The notes below the pieces were generated by a model, which saw only the letters and a program-made list of their open reading frames with translations, was not told the origin of the DNA and did not search any database. A stretch of DNA of 64,000 nucleotides from Paraplanobispora siamensis (GTDB lineage: Bacteria > Actinomycetota > Actinomycetes > Streptosporangiales > Streptosporangiaceae), in assembly GCF_016863175.1 (NCBI RefSeq), contig NZ_BOOJ01000070.1, positions 18,084 through 82,083 on the forward strand, given 5' to 3'. The position numbers and the translations under genes were made by a program. Shown here piece by piece: positions 45,050 to 53,088 of this stretch. Each line of letters starts with the position of its first letter. Position 1 is the stretch's first letter.

Positions 45050-46660
45050 TCACCCCTTGCCCTTGCCCTTGGTCAGGTTCTTGACCGCCTTGGCGGGCTT
45101 GGCCTTCTTGCCCTTGGAGGCGCCGGGGCTCAGGGCGTTCACTCCGCTGCCGGGACCGACCTGGCCGGGGGCGTCGTCGCCCGAACCGGGGTCGGACTCC
45201 TGCTCCGAGCCGCCGGAGTCGTCCTCCGGGGCGTCCGGGGAGCCGTCCGAGCCGCCGGAGCCGCCGGAGTCCTCCTCCGAGGGCTTCGGCTTCTTGGAGG
45301 GCTTGTTCGAGGGTTTGTCGGAAGGCTTGTCGGAGGGCTTCTCCGACGGCTTGCCGGTGGGGGCGTTCTCCCCGCGGTCGTCCCGGGTGGGAGGAGCGGA
45401 GGGACGGGTGTCGGCGGGCTCCGGATCGGTGCCGCCGGTCAGCTCCGTCGACTCGGGCTCGCTCGGCGCCTCGTCCTCGGTCGCGGGGACGCTGCTCACC
45501 GAGGTGGGCGGCTTGGCCGGATCGGTGCCGGAGGACTTCGAGGTGATCCACGCCATCCCGCCCGCGGTCAGGGCGACCGCCAGGGCGGCGGCCGTCGCGG
45601 CGGTCAGCATGGAGCGGCGGCGGGAGCCGGGACCGCCGGAGGCCGACCACGGGTCGAGGCCGGAGGCGGCCGCCAGGGGACCGGGGGCCGGAGTGCCGGG
45701 CGGCGTCCCCCCGTCGGCGAGGGCGGGTGCGGCGACCGCCGCGGCCGCGGCCTCGGGCGCCGGGTCCCGCGGCGGGACCGCCACCCCCGCGACGGCGGCG
45801 CGCGGGGCGGCCACGTCCACCGGCATGGTGGGCTCCGGGGCGGTCCCGGCCACGATCGCCGCCAGGTGCGTCTGCACCTCCTGCGCGGGCATCCGGCGTG
45901 CCGGATCCTTGTGCAGCAGCCCGTGGATCACCGGCCCCAGCGGCCCGGCCAGCCGCATCGGGCTCGGGGCCTCGTGCATGACCGCGGAGAGCGTGGCCAG
46001 CGGATGGGCGCGCTGGAAGGGGGAGTGCCCCTCGACCGCCATGTACAGCGTCACGCCGAGCGACCACAGGTCGGAGGCGAACTGCGCGGGCCCGCCCATC
46101 GCGCGCTCGGGCGCGATGAAGGCCGGGGTGCCGATGAGCGCGCCGGTCCTGGTCACCGAGGAGTCGCCCTCCAGCACCGCGATGCCGAAGTCGGTCAGCA
46201 CCGCCCTGCCGTCGGTGGCCAGCAGCACGTTGTCCGGTTTGACGTCACGGTGCAGCACGCCCACGCGGTGCGCGGCGATCAGCGCCCCCAGGACTTCGAG
46301 CCCGATACGGGCCACCTGGACGGGCGGCAGCGGCCCGTCCTCCCTGATCACCGCGCCGAGCGTGCGGGAGTCCACGAGCTGCATGACGATCCACGGCCGC
46401 CCGCGCTCCTCGATCACGTCGTAGACCGTCGCCACGCCCGGGTGGCCGATCCGCCCGGCGGCGCGGGCCTCCCGGAGCGTGCGGACGGTGAAGACCTCGC
46501 GTTCTGGGCCGGTCAGGTCGGGAGAGGGGATGACCTCCTTGACCGCCACCTGGCGGCCCAGGACCTCGTCCTGCGCCCTCCAGACCGTGCCCATGCCCCC
46601 TTGGCCGATGTGCTCCAGCAGCCGGTACCGGTCACCGATGAGCTCCTGAGAATCGGACAT
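45050..46660 (-). CDS. PknB-type Ser/Thr protein kinase with lysine-rich external tail
   Basis: The 536-residue protein has an N-terminal kinase domain (about 10-265): glycine loop IGQGGMGTVW, VAVKEV lysine, VLHRDVKPDNVLL catalytic loop, LTDFGIAV and the GTPAFIAPERAMG activation segment. An Ala/Pro linker precedes one membrane helix (about 350-372). The outside part is disordered, with tandem KPSEKPSDKPSDKPSNKPS units, then an acidic Ser/Gly/Asp stretch and a very basic end (KGKKAKPAKAVKNLTKGKGK). There are no PASTA repeats and no folded sensor domain. The start is 43 bp after the MMPL gene stop on the same strand, so the two are probably co-transcribed. Confidence 0.93.
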   Translation of the reverse strand: MSDSQELIGDRYRLLEHIGQGGMGTVWRAQDEVLGRQVAVKEVIPSPDLTGPEREVFTVRTLREARAAGRIGHPGVATVYDVIEERGRPWIVMQLVDSRTLGAVIREDGPLPPVQVARIGLEVLGALIAAHRVGVLHRDVKPDNVLLATDGRAVLTDFGIAVLEGDSSVTRTGALIGTPAFIAPERAMGGPAQFASDLWSLGVTLYMAVEGHSPFQRAHPLATLSAVMHEAPSPMRLAGPLGPVIHGLLHKDPARRMPAQEVQTHLAAIVAGTAPEPTMPVDVAAPRAAVAGVAVPPRDPAPEAAAAAVAAPALADGGTPPGTPAPGPLAAASGLDPWSASGGPGSRRRSMLTAATAAALAVALTAGGMAWITSKSSGTDPAKPPTSVSSVPATEDEAPSEPESTELTGGTDPEPADTRPSAPPTRDDRGENAPTGKPSEKPSDKPSDKPSNKPSKKPKPSEEDSGGSGGSDGSPDAPEDDSGGSEQESDPGSGDDAPGQVGPGSGVNALSPGASKGKKAKPAKAVKNLTKGKGKG

Positions 46661-46703
46661 GCGGATCCGGCTACCCCGGATCGTTCCGGGTAATCCGGAC
46701 CTG

Positions 46704-48902
46704 TCACGCTATCTGCTCCGACTTCCCCTCCCGGGAGGTCGGTACCGGCACGTGAGCCGCCTCCTTTCCGGGGAGCGAGGGCTCCACCCGCAGCGGCCGG
46801 GCCGCCCAGGCCGGCAGCCACCAGTTCCAGCGGCCCATCATCGCGACCACCGCCGGGACGAGGACGCCGCGGATGAGGGTGGCGTCCAGCAGGATGCCCA
46901 GCGCCAGGCCGCTGGCGAACACCTTCACGTCCAGCTCGGGGGTCATGGCCAGCGCCGCGAAGGAGACGAACAGGATCAGCGCCGCCGAGGTGACCAGGCG
47001 CCCGGTACGGCCCACGCCCTCGACCACCGCATGGCGGGTGTCGCCCGACCTGTCGTACTCCTCGCGCATCCTGGCCAGGATGAACACCTCGTAGTCCATG
47101 CTGAGGCCGTACAGGAAGGCGAAGATCGTCAGGGGGACGAACTCGCCGATCGAGCCGGTCGGCTGGATGCCGAGCAGTTCCCGGGTGCCCCAGCCGTACT
47201 GCCACAGCAGCACCATGGCCCCCACCACCGCGCCCAGCGAGAGCAGGTTGAGGACGATCGCCTTGAGCGGCAGCAGCAGGGAACGGAAGGCCCGCGCCAG
47301 CATCACGAACGTGACCAGCGCGATCAGCGCGAGCATCCACGGCAGGGCTCCGTAGGCGTGCTCGCGGAAGTCCATGCTCTGCGCCGCGGCGCCGCCGACC
47401 CTGATCTCCGCACCGGCCGCCTGCCTGACCCGTGTGACGGTCTCCTGCCCGGTGTCGGTGCCGCTCTCCGCGACCGGCAGCACGGTGACGACCGCGGTGC
47501 CGCCGCGCCGCCAGGACGGATCGTCCGGCGCCAGTACGGCGGACACGCCCTCGAGTCCCTCGATCTTCGCGACGGCCCGCGCCGGGTCGCCGGTGACCAG
47601 CACGTCGAAGGGGGTGATGGAGCCGGCCGGGACGTCCGCCCGGCGCAGCGCGGCCAGACCCTCGTGCCCCGGGCCCGAGGCGCGCAGGTGGCCGCTCTCC
47701 GGCAGGCCCAGGTCGACTTCCAGAGCGACGGCGCTAAGCGCGACCAGCAGGCCGCCGGTCAGCAGCGCGGCCGGGCGGCGCAGCCGTACCACCCCGCGGG
47801 CCCACGACGACCAGGCGCGCCCGGCCCGGGCCTCCCGGTGGTACGGCGGGGCCGCCGCGGCGCCGCGCCCGCGCTCCAGACGCCGGCCGGTGAGGGCGAG
47901 CAGGACCGGCAGCACGGTCAGCGTGACGGCCACGCTCACCGCCGCGATGACCATCCCGGCCAGGCCGAGGCTGCGCAGGAACGGCACCGGCAGCACCACC
48001 ATGGTCACCAGCCCGGTCGCGACCGCGGCCCCGCTGAACAGCACCGCGCGCCCGGCCCCCCGCATCGCCCGGTGCACGGCCTCCTCGCCGCGGTGCCCAT
48101 TGGCCTGCTCCTCCCGCCACCGGGCCACCAGCAGCAGCGAGTAGTCGACCGCGATGCCCAGGCCCAGCAGCGGCATGGTGGTCAGCGCCACGTCGTGCAC
48201 TGTCGTCACCAGCGTCAGCAGCAGGATCACGATGAACGACACGAAGGTCGCCAGGACGGAGACGAGGATCGGCACGAACGCCAGGGCCGAGCGGAAGACC
48301 ACCAGCAGCACGGCCACCGCGGCGGCCACGCCGATGCCGATCTTGGCGGGGACGTCCACGCCGCCGGCGTCCACGCTCGGCGCCAGGGCGTCCAGACCGG
48401 TGACGTGGACGACGCTGCCCGGCGGCAGGACCGGGGTCATCGCGGCCTCGATCACCGGGCTCTCGTCGGGGACCTCGCCCAGGCCGCCGCCCGGCGGGCT
48501 GCCGTCGGAGTAGGTGCCGGGGAAGACCAGGCCGAAGGTGGTGCGGCCGTCGGCACCGACGAGCCGCGGGTCACCGGTGCCGGCGTAGGAGACCACCCGG
48601 GCCCCGGGCAGTCTCTCGGCGACGGCCGCGAACGCCTGCCCGATCACCTCCCGGTGCTCCTGCGCCCGCATGCCGCCTGGCAGGACCACGACCGGGACGA
48701 ACGGCCGCTGGTGACCGCCGTTGCCGTAGATCCTGACGATCTCCCGGTTGGCGTCGAAGGCGGGCATCCCGGGGTGGGCGTACTCCTCGGAGAGCCGCTG
48801 GACGGCGAGCGGCGTCGCGGCCAGGCCCGCCAGGAAGGCGAGTACGGCCAGCACCATGACCGTCCGCCCGCGCCGCAGTACGAAGAACGAGAGTCTCTGC
48901 AT
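46704..48902 (-). CDS. MMPL/RND-family membrane transporter
   Basis: The 732-residue protein has the 12-helix RND/MMPL layout: helix 1, a large external loop (about 35-175), helices 2-6, a cytoplasmic link (about 340-375), helix 7, a second loop, and helices 8-12. Signature segments are LLGLGIAVDYSLLLVARWRE in helix 4 and FLYGLSMDYEVFILARMREEY in helix 10, each with the Asp-Tyr pair that carries protons. MMPL proteins of actinobacteria export lipids or siderophore-like molecules; the substrate is unknown here. The gene is divergent from a two-component system whose gap holds 21-bp-spaced direct repeats. Confidence 0.92.
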   Translation of the reverse strand: MQRLSFFVLRRGRTVMVLAVLAFLAGLAATPLAVQRLSEEYAHPGMPAFDANREIVRIYGNGGHQRPFVPVVVLPGGMRAQEHREVIGQAFAAVAERLPGARVVSYAGTGDPRLVGADGRTTFGLVFPGTYSDGSPPGGGLGEVPDESPVIEAAMTPVLPPGSVVHVTGLDALAPSVDAGGVDVPAKIGIGVAAAVAVLLVVFRSALAFVPILVSVLATFVSFIVILLLTLVTTVHDVALTTMPLLGLGIAVDYSLLLVARWREEQANGHRGEEAVHRAMRGAGRAVLFSGAAVATGLVTMVVLPVPFLRSLGLAGMVIAAVSVAVTLTVLPVLLALTGRRLERGRGAAAAPPYHREARAGRAWSSWARGVVRLRRPAALLTGGLLVALSAVALEVDLGLPESGHLRASGPGHEGLAALRRADVPAGSITPFDVLVTGDPARAVAKIEGLEGVSAVLAPDDPSWRRGGTAVVTVLPVAESGTDTGQETVTRVRQAAGAEIRVGGAAAQSMDFREHAYGALPWMLALIALVTFVMLARAFRSLLLPLKAIVLNLLSLGAVVGAMVLLWQYGWGTRELLGIQPTGSIGEFVPLTIFAFLYGLSMDYEVFILARMREEYDRSGDTRHAVVEGVGRTGRLVTSAALILFVSFAALAMTPELDVKVFASGLALGILLDATLIRGVLVPAVVAMMGRWNWWLPAWAARPLRVEPSLPGKEAAHVPVPTSREGKSEQIA

Positions 48903-48957
48903 GCCGCCAGTGCAGCAAGGTGATCTTCAACGGCCGTGTGACCGCTCTCAGAGATCT

Positions 48958-48990
48958 GTGGGAACCGCGTTCCGGTCGGTGGGAACCGCG
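48958..48990 (+). promoter_or_regulatory. Direct repeats between MMPL and response-regulator genes
   Basis: GTGGGAACCGCG occurs at 48958-48969 and again at 48979-48990, 21 bp apart (two helical turns), both followed by TTC-like bases. This is the geometry expected for an OmpR-family dimer site and lies between the divergent genes. Confidence 0.55.
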
Positions 48991-49043
48991 CTTCACAGAG
49001 TTCTCTAAGACCTTTTCAAGATCGGACGGGGGAGACTGGTGGG

Positions 49044-49727
49044 GTGAGCCGCATACTGGTCGTGGACGACGAGCCCTACCTCGCCGATCTCGTCGCCACC
49101 GCGCTGCGATACGAGGGCTTCGAGACGGCGACCGCGGGTACGGGCGCCGCGGCGGTGGCGCAGGCCGGCGCGTTCCGCCCCGACCTGATCGTCCTGGACG
49201 TGATGCTGCCCGACGTGTCCGGCACGGAGGTGTGCCGCCGGATCCGCACGGAGGGCTCCGAGGTGCCGGTGGTCTTCCTCACCGCGCGCGACGCGACCGA
49301 GGACAAGATCGGGGGCCTGGCGGCGGGCGGGGACGACTACGTCACCAAGCCCTTCAGCCTGGAGGAGCTGATCGCCAGGATCCGGGCGGTGCTGCGGCGG
49401 ACCAACCCCCCGCGGACCGGCCGGCTGACCTTCGCCGACCTCGTCGTCGACGAGCAGGCCTACGAGGTGTGGCGGGGCGGGCGGCGCATCGAGCTGACCC
49501 CCACCGAGTTCAAGCTCCTGCGCTTCCTGGCCGCCAACGCCGGCCGGCTGGTCTCCAAGCGGCAGATCCTCGACCACGTCTGGGAGTACGACTTCGGCGG
49601 CAACGACGGCGTGGTGCAGACCTACATCAGCTACCTGCGCCGCAAGGTCGACTCCTGCGGCCCGCCGCTGATCCACACCGTGCCCCGCGTGGGCTACGTC
49701 CTGCGCCTGCCGCGGGAGGACGACTGA
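49044..49727 (+). CDS. OmpR/PhoB-family response regulator
   Basis: The 227-residue protein has a receiver domain (1-115) with acidic pocket VVDDEP, phosphoacceptor Asp52 in LIVLDVMLPD, the Thr switch in VFLTAR and Lys in YVTKPFS. Its winged-helix output domain (about 130-225) has ELTPTEFKLLRFLAANAGRLV, then GVVQTYISYLRRKVD. The GTG start 49044 follows GGGGGAG. Its stop overlaps the histidine kinase start (TGATG). The probable target is the divergent MMPL gene and its own promoter. Confidence 0.94.
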   Translation: MSRILVVDDEPYLADLVATALRYEGFETATAGTGAAAVAQAGAFRPDLIVLDVMLPDVSGTEVCRRIRTEGSEVPVVFLTARDATEDKIGGLAAGGDDYVTKPFSLEELIARIRAVLRRTNPPRTGRLTFADLVVDEQAYEVWRGGRRIELTPTEFKLLRFLAANAGRLVSKRQILDHVWEYDFGGNDGVVQTYISYLRRKVDSCGPPLIHTVPRVGYVLRLPREDD

Positions 49728-51025
49728 TGCCCTCCCGCACCCGCCCGGCGGCGGAGCGCTCCCGTTCCGCCGCCGCGGACCGCGCCCGCCGCCTTCCCGG
49801 CCTCCGCCGGCCGCTCTCCCTGCGCGGCCGGCTGGTCGTGACGGTCGCCGGCCTCGTCGCCCTGGCCCTCGGCACGGTCGCCGGGGCCACCTTCGGCGCG
49901 CTGCAGGACTGGCGCGGGCACGAGGGCGCCCGGCTGCTGGCCATGGACACGCCGCAGGCCCTGCTCGCGGCCTCCGACGAGCTGACCGGGCGCGTCGCCA
50001 ACGTCATGATCATCTCATCGGTGACGGCCCTGGCCGGGCTGACCCTGCTCGCCGCGCACCTGGTCCGCCGGGGCCTGCGGCCACTGGACCGGATCGTGGA
50101 GGCCGCGGCGGACATCGGCGCGGGCGACCTCGACCGCCGGATCGAGACGGCCCCGGACGGGAGCGAGGTGGGCCGCCTCGGCCACGCGCTCAACGCGATG
50201 CTCGGCCAGATCGAGAAGGCGTTCCGGCAGCGGGAGGAGTCCCAGGACCGGCTGCGCCGCTTCGTCGCCGACGCCTCCCACGAGTTGCGCACGCCCATCG
50301 CCACCATCCGGGGCTACGCCGAACTGTTCCGCCGCGGCGCGGCGGGGCGCCCGCAGGACCTGGCCACGGCCATGCGCAGGATCGAGGCGGAGGCGGCCCG
50401 TATGGGGGCGCTGGTGGACGAGATGCTGCTGCTGGCCCGCCTGGACCAGGGACGCCCCCTGGAACGCGCCCCGGTCGAGCTGACCGGGATCGCGGCCGAC
50501 GCGGTGGCCGACGCCCTGGCCGTCGATCCGGACCGGCCGCTGTCGGTCGAGCACGACGGGCCGGTCGAGGTGCGGGGCGACGCGGCCAGGCTCCGCCAGG
50601 TGGTCGGCAACCTGCTGGCCAACGTGCTCGCGCACACCCCGCCGGGCACCCCGGCCGTGGTGCGGGTGAGCATGACAGCCGGGACCGGTCCCGCGGACGC
50701 CGCCGGCTCCGCGGGCCCGGCCCGGCGGGCGGGGGAGGCGCCGGTCGAGGCGGGGGAGGCGGTGATCGAGGTCGCCGACGAGGGGTCCGGCCTCACCCCG
50801 GAGCAGTGCGCGCTCGTCTTCGAGCGCTTCTACCGCGCCGACCGCACGCGCGAGGGGCCCGGGGACCGGGGCGGGGCCGGTCTCGGGCTGTCCATCGTGG
50901 CCGCGGTCGCCGCCGCCCACGGCGGCCGCGCCGAGGCGGTCGCGCGGCCCGGCGGGGGAGCGGTCTTCCGGGTACGGCTGCCCGCCGGGGACGCGGATCC
51001 GGCGCCGCCCGGCATGGCCTCGTGA
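49727..51025 (+). CDS. Membrane sensor histidine kinase
   Basis: ATG 49727 gives 432 residues. A basic N-terminus, helix 1 (about 38-60), a short external loop of about 30 residues, helix 2 (about 88-108), HAMP (about 109-162), the H-box ADASHELRTPIATIRGYAEL and a HATPase domain follow. The ATPase has NLLANVLAHTP (N box), VADEGSGL (G1) and GGAGLGLSIVAAVAAAHGG (G2). An Ala/Gly-rich insertion (about 325-345) separates the N box and G1. The small external loop suggests it senses a membrane or envelope signal rather than a soluble ligand (inference). Confidence 0.93.
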   Translation: MPSRTRPAAERSRSAAADRARRLPGLRRPLSLRGRLVVTVAGLVALALGTVAGATFGALQDWRGHEGARLLAMDTPQALLAASDELTGRVANVMIISSVTALAGLTLLAAHLVRRGLRPLDRIVEAAADIGAGDLDRRIETAPDGSEVGRLGHALNAMLGQIEKAFRQREESQDRLRRFVADASHELRTPIATIRGYAELFRRGAAGRPQDLATAMRRIEAEAARMGALVDEMLLLARLDQGRPLERAPVELTGIAADAVADALAVDPDRPLSVEHDGPVEVRGDAARLRQVVGNLLANVLAHTPPGTPAVVRVSMTAGTGPADAAGSAGPARRAGEAPVEAGEAVIEVADEGSGLTPEQCALVFERFYRADRTREGPGDRGGAGLGLSIVAAVAAAHGGRAEAVARPGGGAVFRVRLPAGDADPAPPGMAS

Positions 51026-51028
51026 TCG

Positions 51029-51066
51029 GCCGGGCGCCGCCCGGCTCGGTCCCGCGACGGTCGCGG
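51029..51066. terminator. Pair of short dyads after the histidine kinase gene
   Basis: GCCGGGC-GCC-GCCCGGC (51029-51045) and CCGCGAC-G-GTCGCGG (51052-51066) are perfect short inverted repeats just after the kinase stop, between convergent genes. The remaining gap to 51117 shows no other feature. Confidence 0.4.
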
Positions 51067-51117
51067 CGCCGCCCGGCATGGCCCCCCGTGACCGGCCGCG
51101 GCGCCGTGCGCTCACCC

Positions 51118-51212
51118 GGTCCGTGGGATCACAGGCCCGCCACCGGTCACCGGGTCCGTGGGATCACAGGCCCGCCACCGGTCACCGGGTCCGCGGGGTC
51201 ACAGGCCCGCCA
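51118..51212. repeat. 35-bp tandem repeat, 2.7 copies
   Basis: Units start at 51118, 51153 and 51188. The first two are identical across 35 bp (beginning GGTCCGTGGGATCACAGG), and the third matches for 25 bp with two changes before diverging. The third copy overlaps the 3' end of azlD, so the repeat supplies its stop codon and last residues. Confidence 0.9.
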
Positions 51213-51513
51213 TGCGCAGCAGCGCAGTGACGACGGCCGCCGCGGCGAGTACCACCAGGAACGGCGCGCGCAGCAGCAGGGCCACCACCGCAGCCCCGAG
51301 CCCGGCGGTGCGCGGCCAGTCCAGCACCAGGGACTGCCCGTGCGTGAAGGTCTGCACCGCGATCAGCGCGGCCAGCAGCGCCACCGGGACCAGCGCGGCG
51401 AAGCGCTGCACGCCCGGGTGGTCGAGGATCCTGCGCGGCGCCGACAGCCCGGCCAGCTTCAGCGCGTAGCAGCCCGCGCAGACGGCGACGATCGCCCACC
51501 ACGTGGCGCTCAC
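51199..51513 (-). CDS. azlD: AzlD-family branched-chain amino acid export subunit
   Basis: GTG 51513 (AGGAGGCC upstream on the minus strand) overlaps the azlC stop (GTGA). The 104-residue protein has three to four membrane helices with the AzlD pattern WWAIVAVCAGCYALKLAG at the start, a conserved FAALVPVALLAALIAVQ helix and an AVVALLLRAPFLVVLAAA end. AzlD is the small partner of AzlC in branched-chain amino acid (or analogue) efflux. Its C-terminus is encoded by the last copy of a 35-bp repeat, suggesting recent change at the end. Confidence 0.88.
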   Translation of the reverse strand: MSATWWAIVAVCAGCYALKLAGLSAPRRILDHPGVQRFAALVPVALLAALIAVQTFTHGQSLVLDWPRTAGLGAAVVALLLRAPFLVVLAAAAVVTALLRMAGL

Positions 51514-52190
51514 TTCGGCCTCCTGAGGATCACGGCGAGTACGACCACGGAGGCCAGCAGCACGGGCACCCCGGCGGGGGTGAAGGGGGTGGCGGCCAGC
51601 GCGACCGCCGCGCCGCCGATCGCGATCGGCCGCAGGGTCCGGGCCTCGGGGTCGTCGCCGGTCAGCCGGGGCCACAGGATCGCCAGGAAGGTGGCCGGGC
51701 CGACGGCGTCCAGGCCGAACACCGCCGGGTCGGCCACGCTGGAGGTGCCGAGCGCGCCGAGCAGGGTGGTGGCGTTCCAGGTGAGATAGAGAGTGACGAA
51801 GGTGACGAAGAACCCGGTCCTGGCCGACTCCTCCTCCGGCTGGGCCATCGCCACCGCGGTCGTCTCGTCGATCACCCCCTGGGCCACGGGAAGGCGGCGC
51901 CAGCCCCTGACCCCGAGCAGACCGGCCAGGCGCAGGCCGTACAGGCTGTTGCGGACACCGAGCAGCAGCGCGCCCGCGGCGCCCGCGACGAGGTTGCCGC
52001 CGCCCGCCACGACTCCGGCCAGCGCGAACTGGGAGGCGCCGGTGAAGGCGAACAGGCTCAGCACGCACGCCTGGGCCACGCTCAGCCCGGCGGTGACCGC
52101 GGCGGCGCCGAAGGCCACTCCGGAGAGCCCGACGGCGATGCCCACCCCCAGCCCGTCCCTGGTCGCTGAGGAACGAGTGGTTGTTTCCAT
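51510..52190 (-). CDS. azlC: AzlC-family branched-chain amino acid exporter
   Basis: The 226-residue membrane protein has about seven helices and the AzlC pattern: RDGLGVGIAVGLSGVAFGAA, FTGASQFALAGVV, LGVRNSLYGLRLA and VIDETTAVAMAQ. AzlC forms the larger subunit of a two-component efflux carrier with AzlD, encoded with a 4-bp overlap. Family substrates include leucine and analogues such as 4-azaleucine. The AraC-type regulator ends 10 bp upstream on the same strand, so it probably belongs to the same transcript and may control export. Confidence 0.92.
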   Translation of the reverse strand: METTTRSSATRDGLGVGIAVGLSGVAFGAAAVTAGLSVAQACVLSLFAFTGASQFALAGVVAGGGNLVAGAAGALLLGVRNSLYGLRLAGLLGVRGWRRLPVAQGVIDETTAVAMAQPEEESARTGFFVTFVTLYLTWNATTLLGALGTSSVADPAVFGLDAVGPATFLAILWPRLTGDDPEARTLRPIAIGGAAVALAATPFTPAGVPVLLASVVVLAVILRRPK

Positions 52191-52200
52191 GCAAGTGAGG

Positions 52201-53088
52201 TTATGTCCGGTTCGAGGGTGGGGTCTTGTACGTTCCTGCGCGCTGGTAGGCGGCCGGGGGCACGCCCACGATCCGCTTGAAATGCCTGTTCAGGTGGGCC
52301 TGGTCGGTGAATCCGACCTCGGCGGCGACCTGCGCGGCGGGCGTTCCGGAGTCGAGCAGGGAACGGGCCCGCCGTACCCGCAGCGTGTTCAGGTAGGTGT
52401 GCGGGGGCAGGCCGGTGGCGGCCTTGAAGGCGCGGATCAGTGTGAAGGGCCGGACCTCCACCGCCCGCGCCAGGTCCTCCAGCGTCGGCGGGTCGAGGAG
52501 GCTCTCGTGCAGGATCTCCCTGGCCCGCCGTACCGCCTCGTCCCCCGCGGACCGCTGCGGCCGGGGCGGGCGGTAGGCGGCGTGGTGGCGCACCAGCGCG
52601 CCGAACGCCGTGCGGGCCAGGCTGGAGGAGGCCAGGTCGTCGCCGCGCTCGGCGGCCAGATGGGCGGCGCGCAGCAGGGAGGCCGCCTGCGAGCCGGGCA
52701 CGACGGTCTGCGGGAAGTACGGCGTGCCCCGGCCGGCGAGCAGCTCGTCGGCGATGTCGGCGATCACCTGGACGGACGGGTAGAGCATCCGGTAGGACCA
52801 GCCGTCCGGCACGCCAGCGTGACCGGTGTGCACCTGCTCGGGGTCGACCAGGACCACGGACCCGGCGCCGGCGCGGTGCCGGGCTCCCCGGTAGTCGAAC
52901 TCCTCGACCCCGGACAGGATCACCCCGATCGCGTACTCCTCGTGCACGTGCCGGGTGAACCGGTGGGTGACGTAGCGGGCCTTGAGCAGGTCCACCCCCG
53001 GCAGCGCCGGGTTGCGCCAGAACCGCGCCGCCTCCGCCTCCTCTTTCCCCGCCCTGGGAGTAGTGGCCCTGGGAGTCGTGGACGTCAT
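52201..53088 (-). CDS. AraC-family transcriptional regulator with cupin-like sensor
   Basis: ATG 53088 overlaps the upstream kinase stop (ATGA) and gives 295 residues. An N-terminal AraC-type cupin (about 30-165; HEEYAIGVILSGVEEFDYRG, VVLVDPEQVHTG) precedes two helix-turn-helix units (about 190-285), with PPTLEDLARAVEVRPFTLIR and the signature AEVGFTDQAHLNRHFKRIVG. The layout is that of the AraC regulators often linked to LysE- or AzlC-type amino acid exporters. It lies 10 bp upstream of azlC, which makes azlCD the likely target. Translational coupling to a kinase gene is unusual. Confidence 0.92.
   Translation of the reverse strand: MTSTTPRATTPRAGKEEAEAARFWRNPALPGVDLLKARYVTHRFTRHVHEEYAIGVILSGVEEFDYRGARHRAGAGSVVLVDPEQVHTGHAGVPDGWSYRMLYPSVQVIADIADELLAGRGTPYFPQTVVPGSQAASLLRAAHLAAERGDDLASSSLARTAFGALVRHHAAYRPPRPQRSAGDEAVRRAREILHESLLDPPTLEDLARAVEVRPFTLIRAFKAATGLPPHTYLNTLRVRRARSLLDSGTPAAQVAAEVGFTDQAHLNRHFKRIVGVPPAAYQRAGTYKTPPSNRT

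Noticed and set aside
48920..49726. Open frame upstream of and continuous with the histidine kinase
   Set aside because: It overlaps the response-regulator gene in another frame; ATG 49727 overlapping its stop is the normal arrangement.
51118..51212. CRISPR-like array from the 35-bp repeats
   Set aside because: The units are directly adjacent with no unique spacers, and there are no cas genes in the window.
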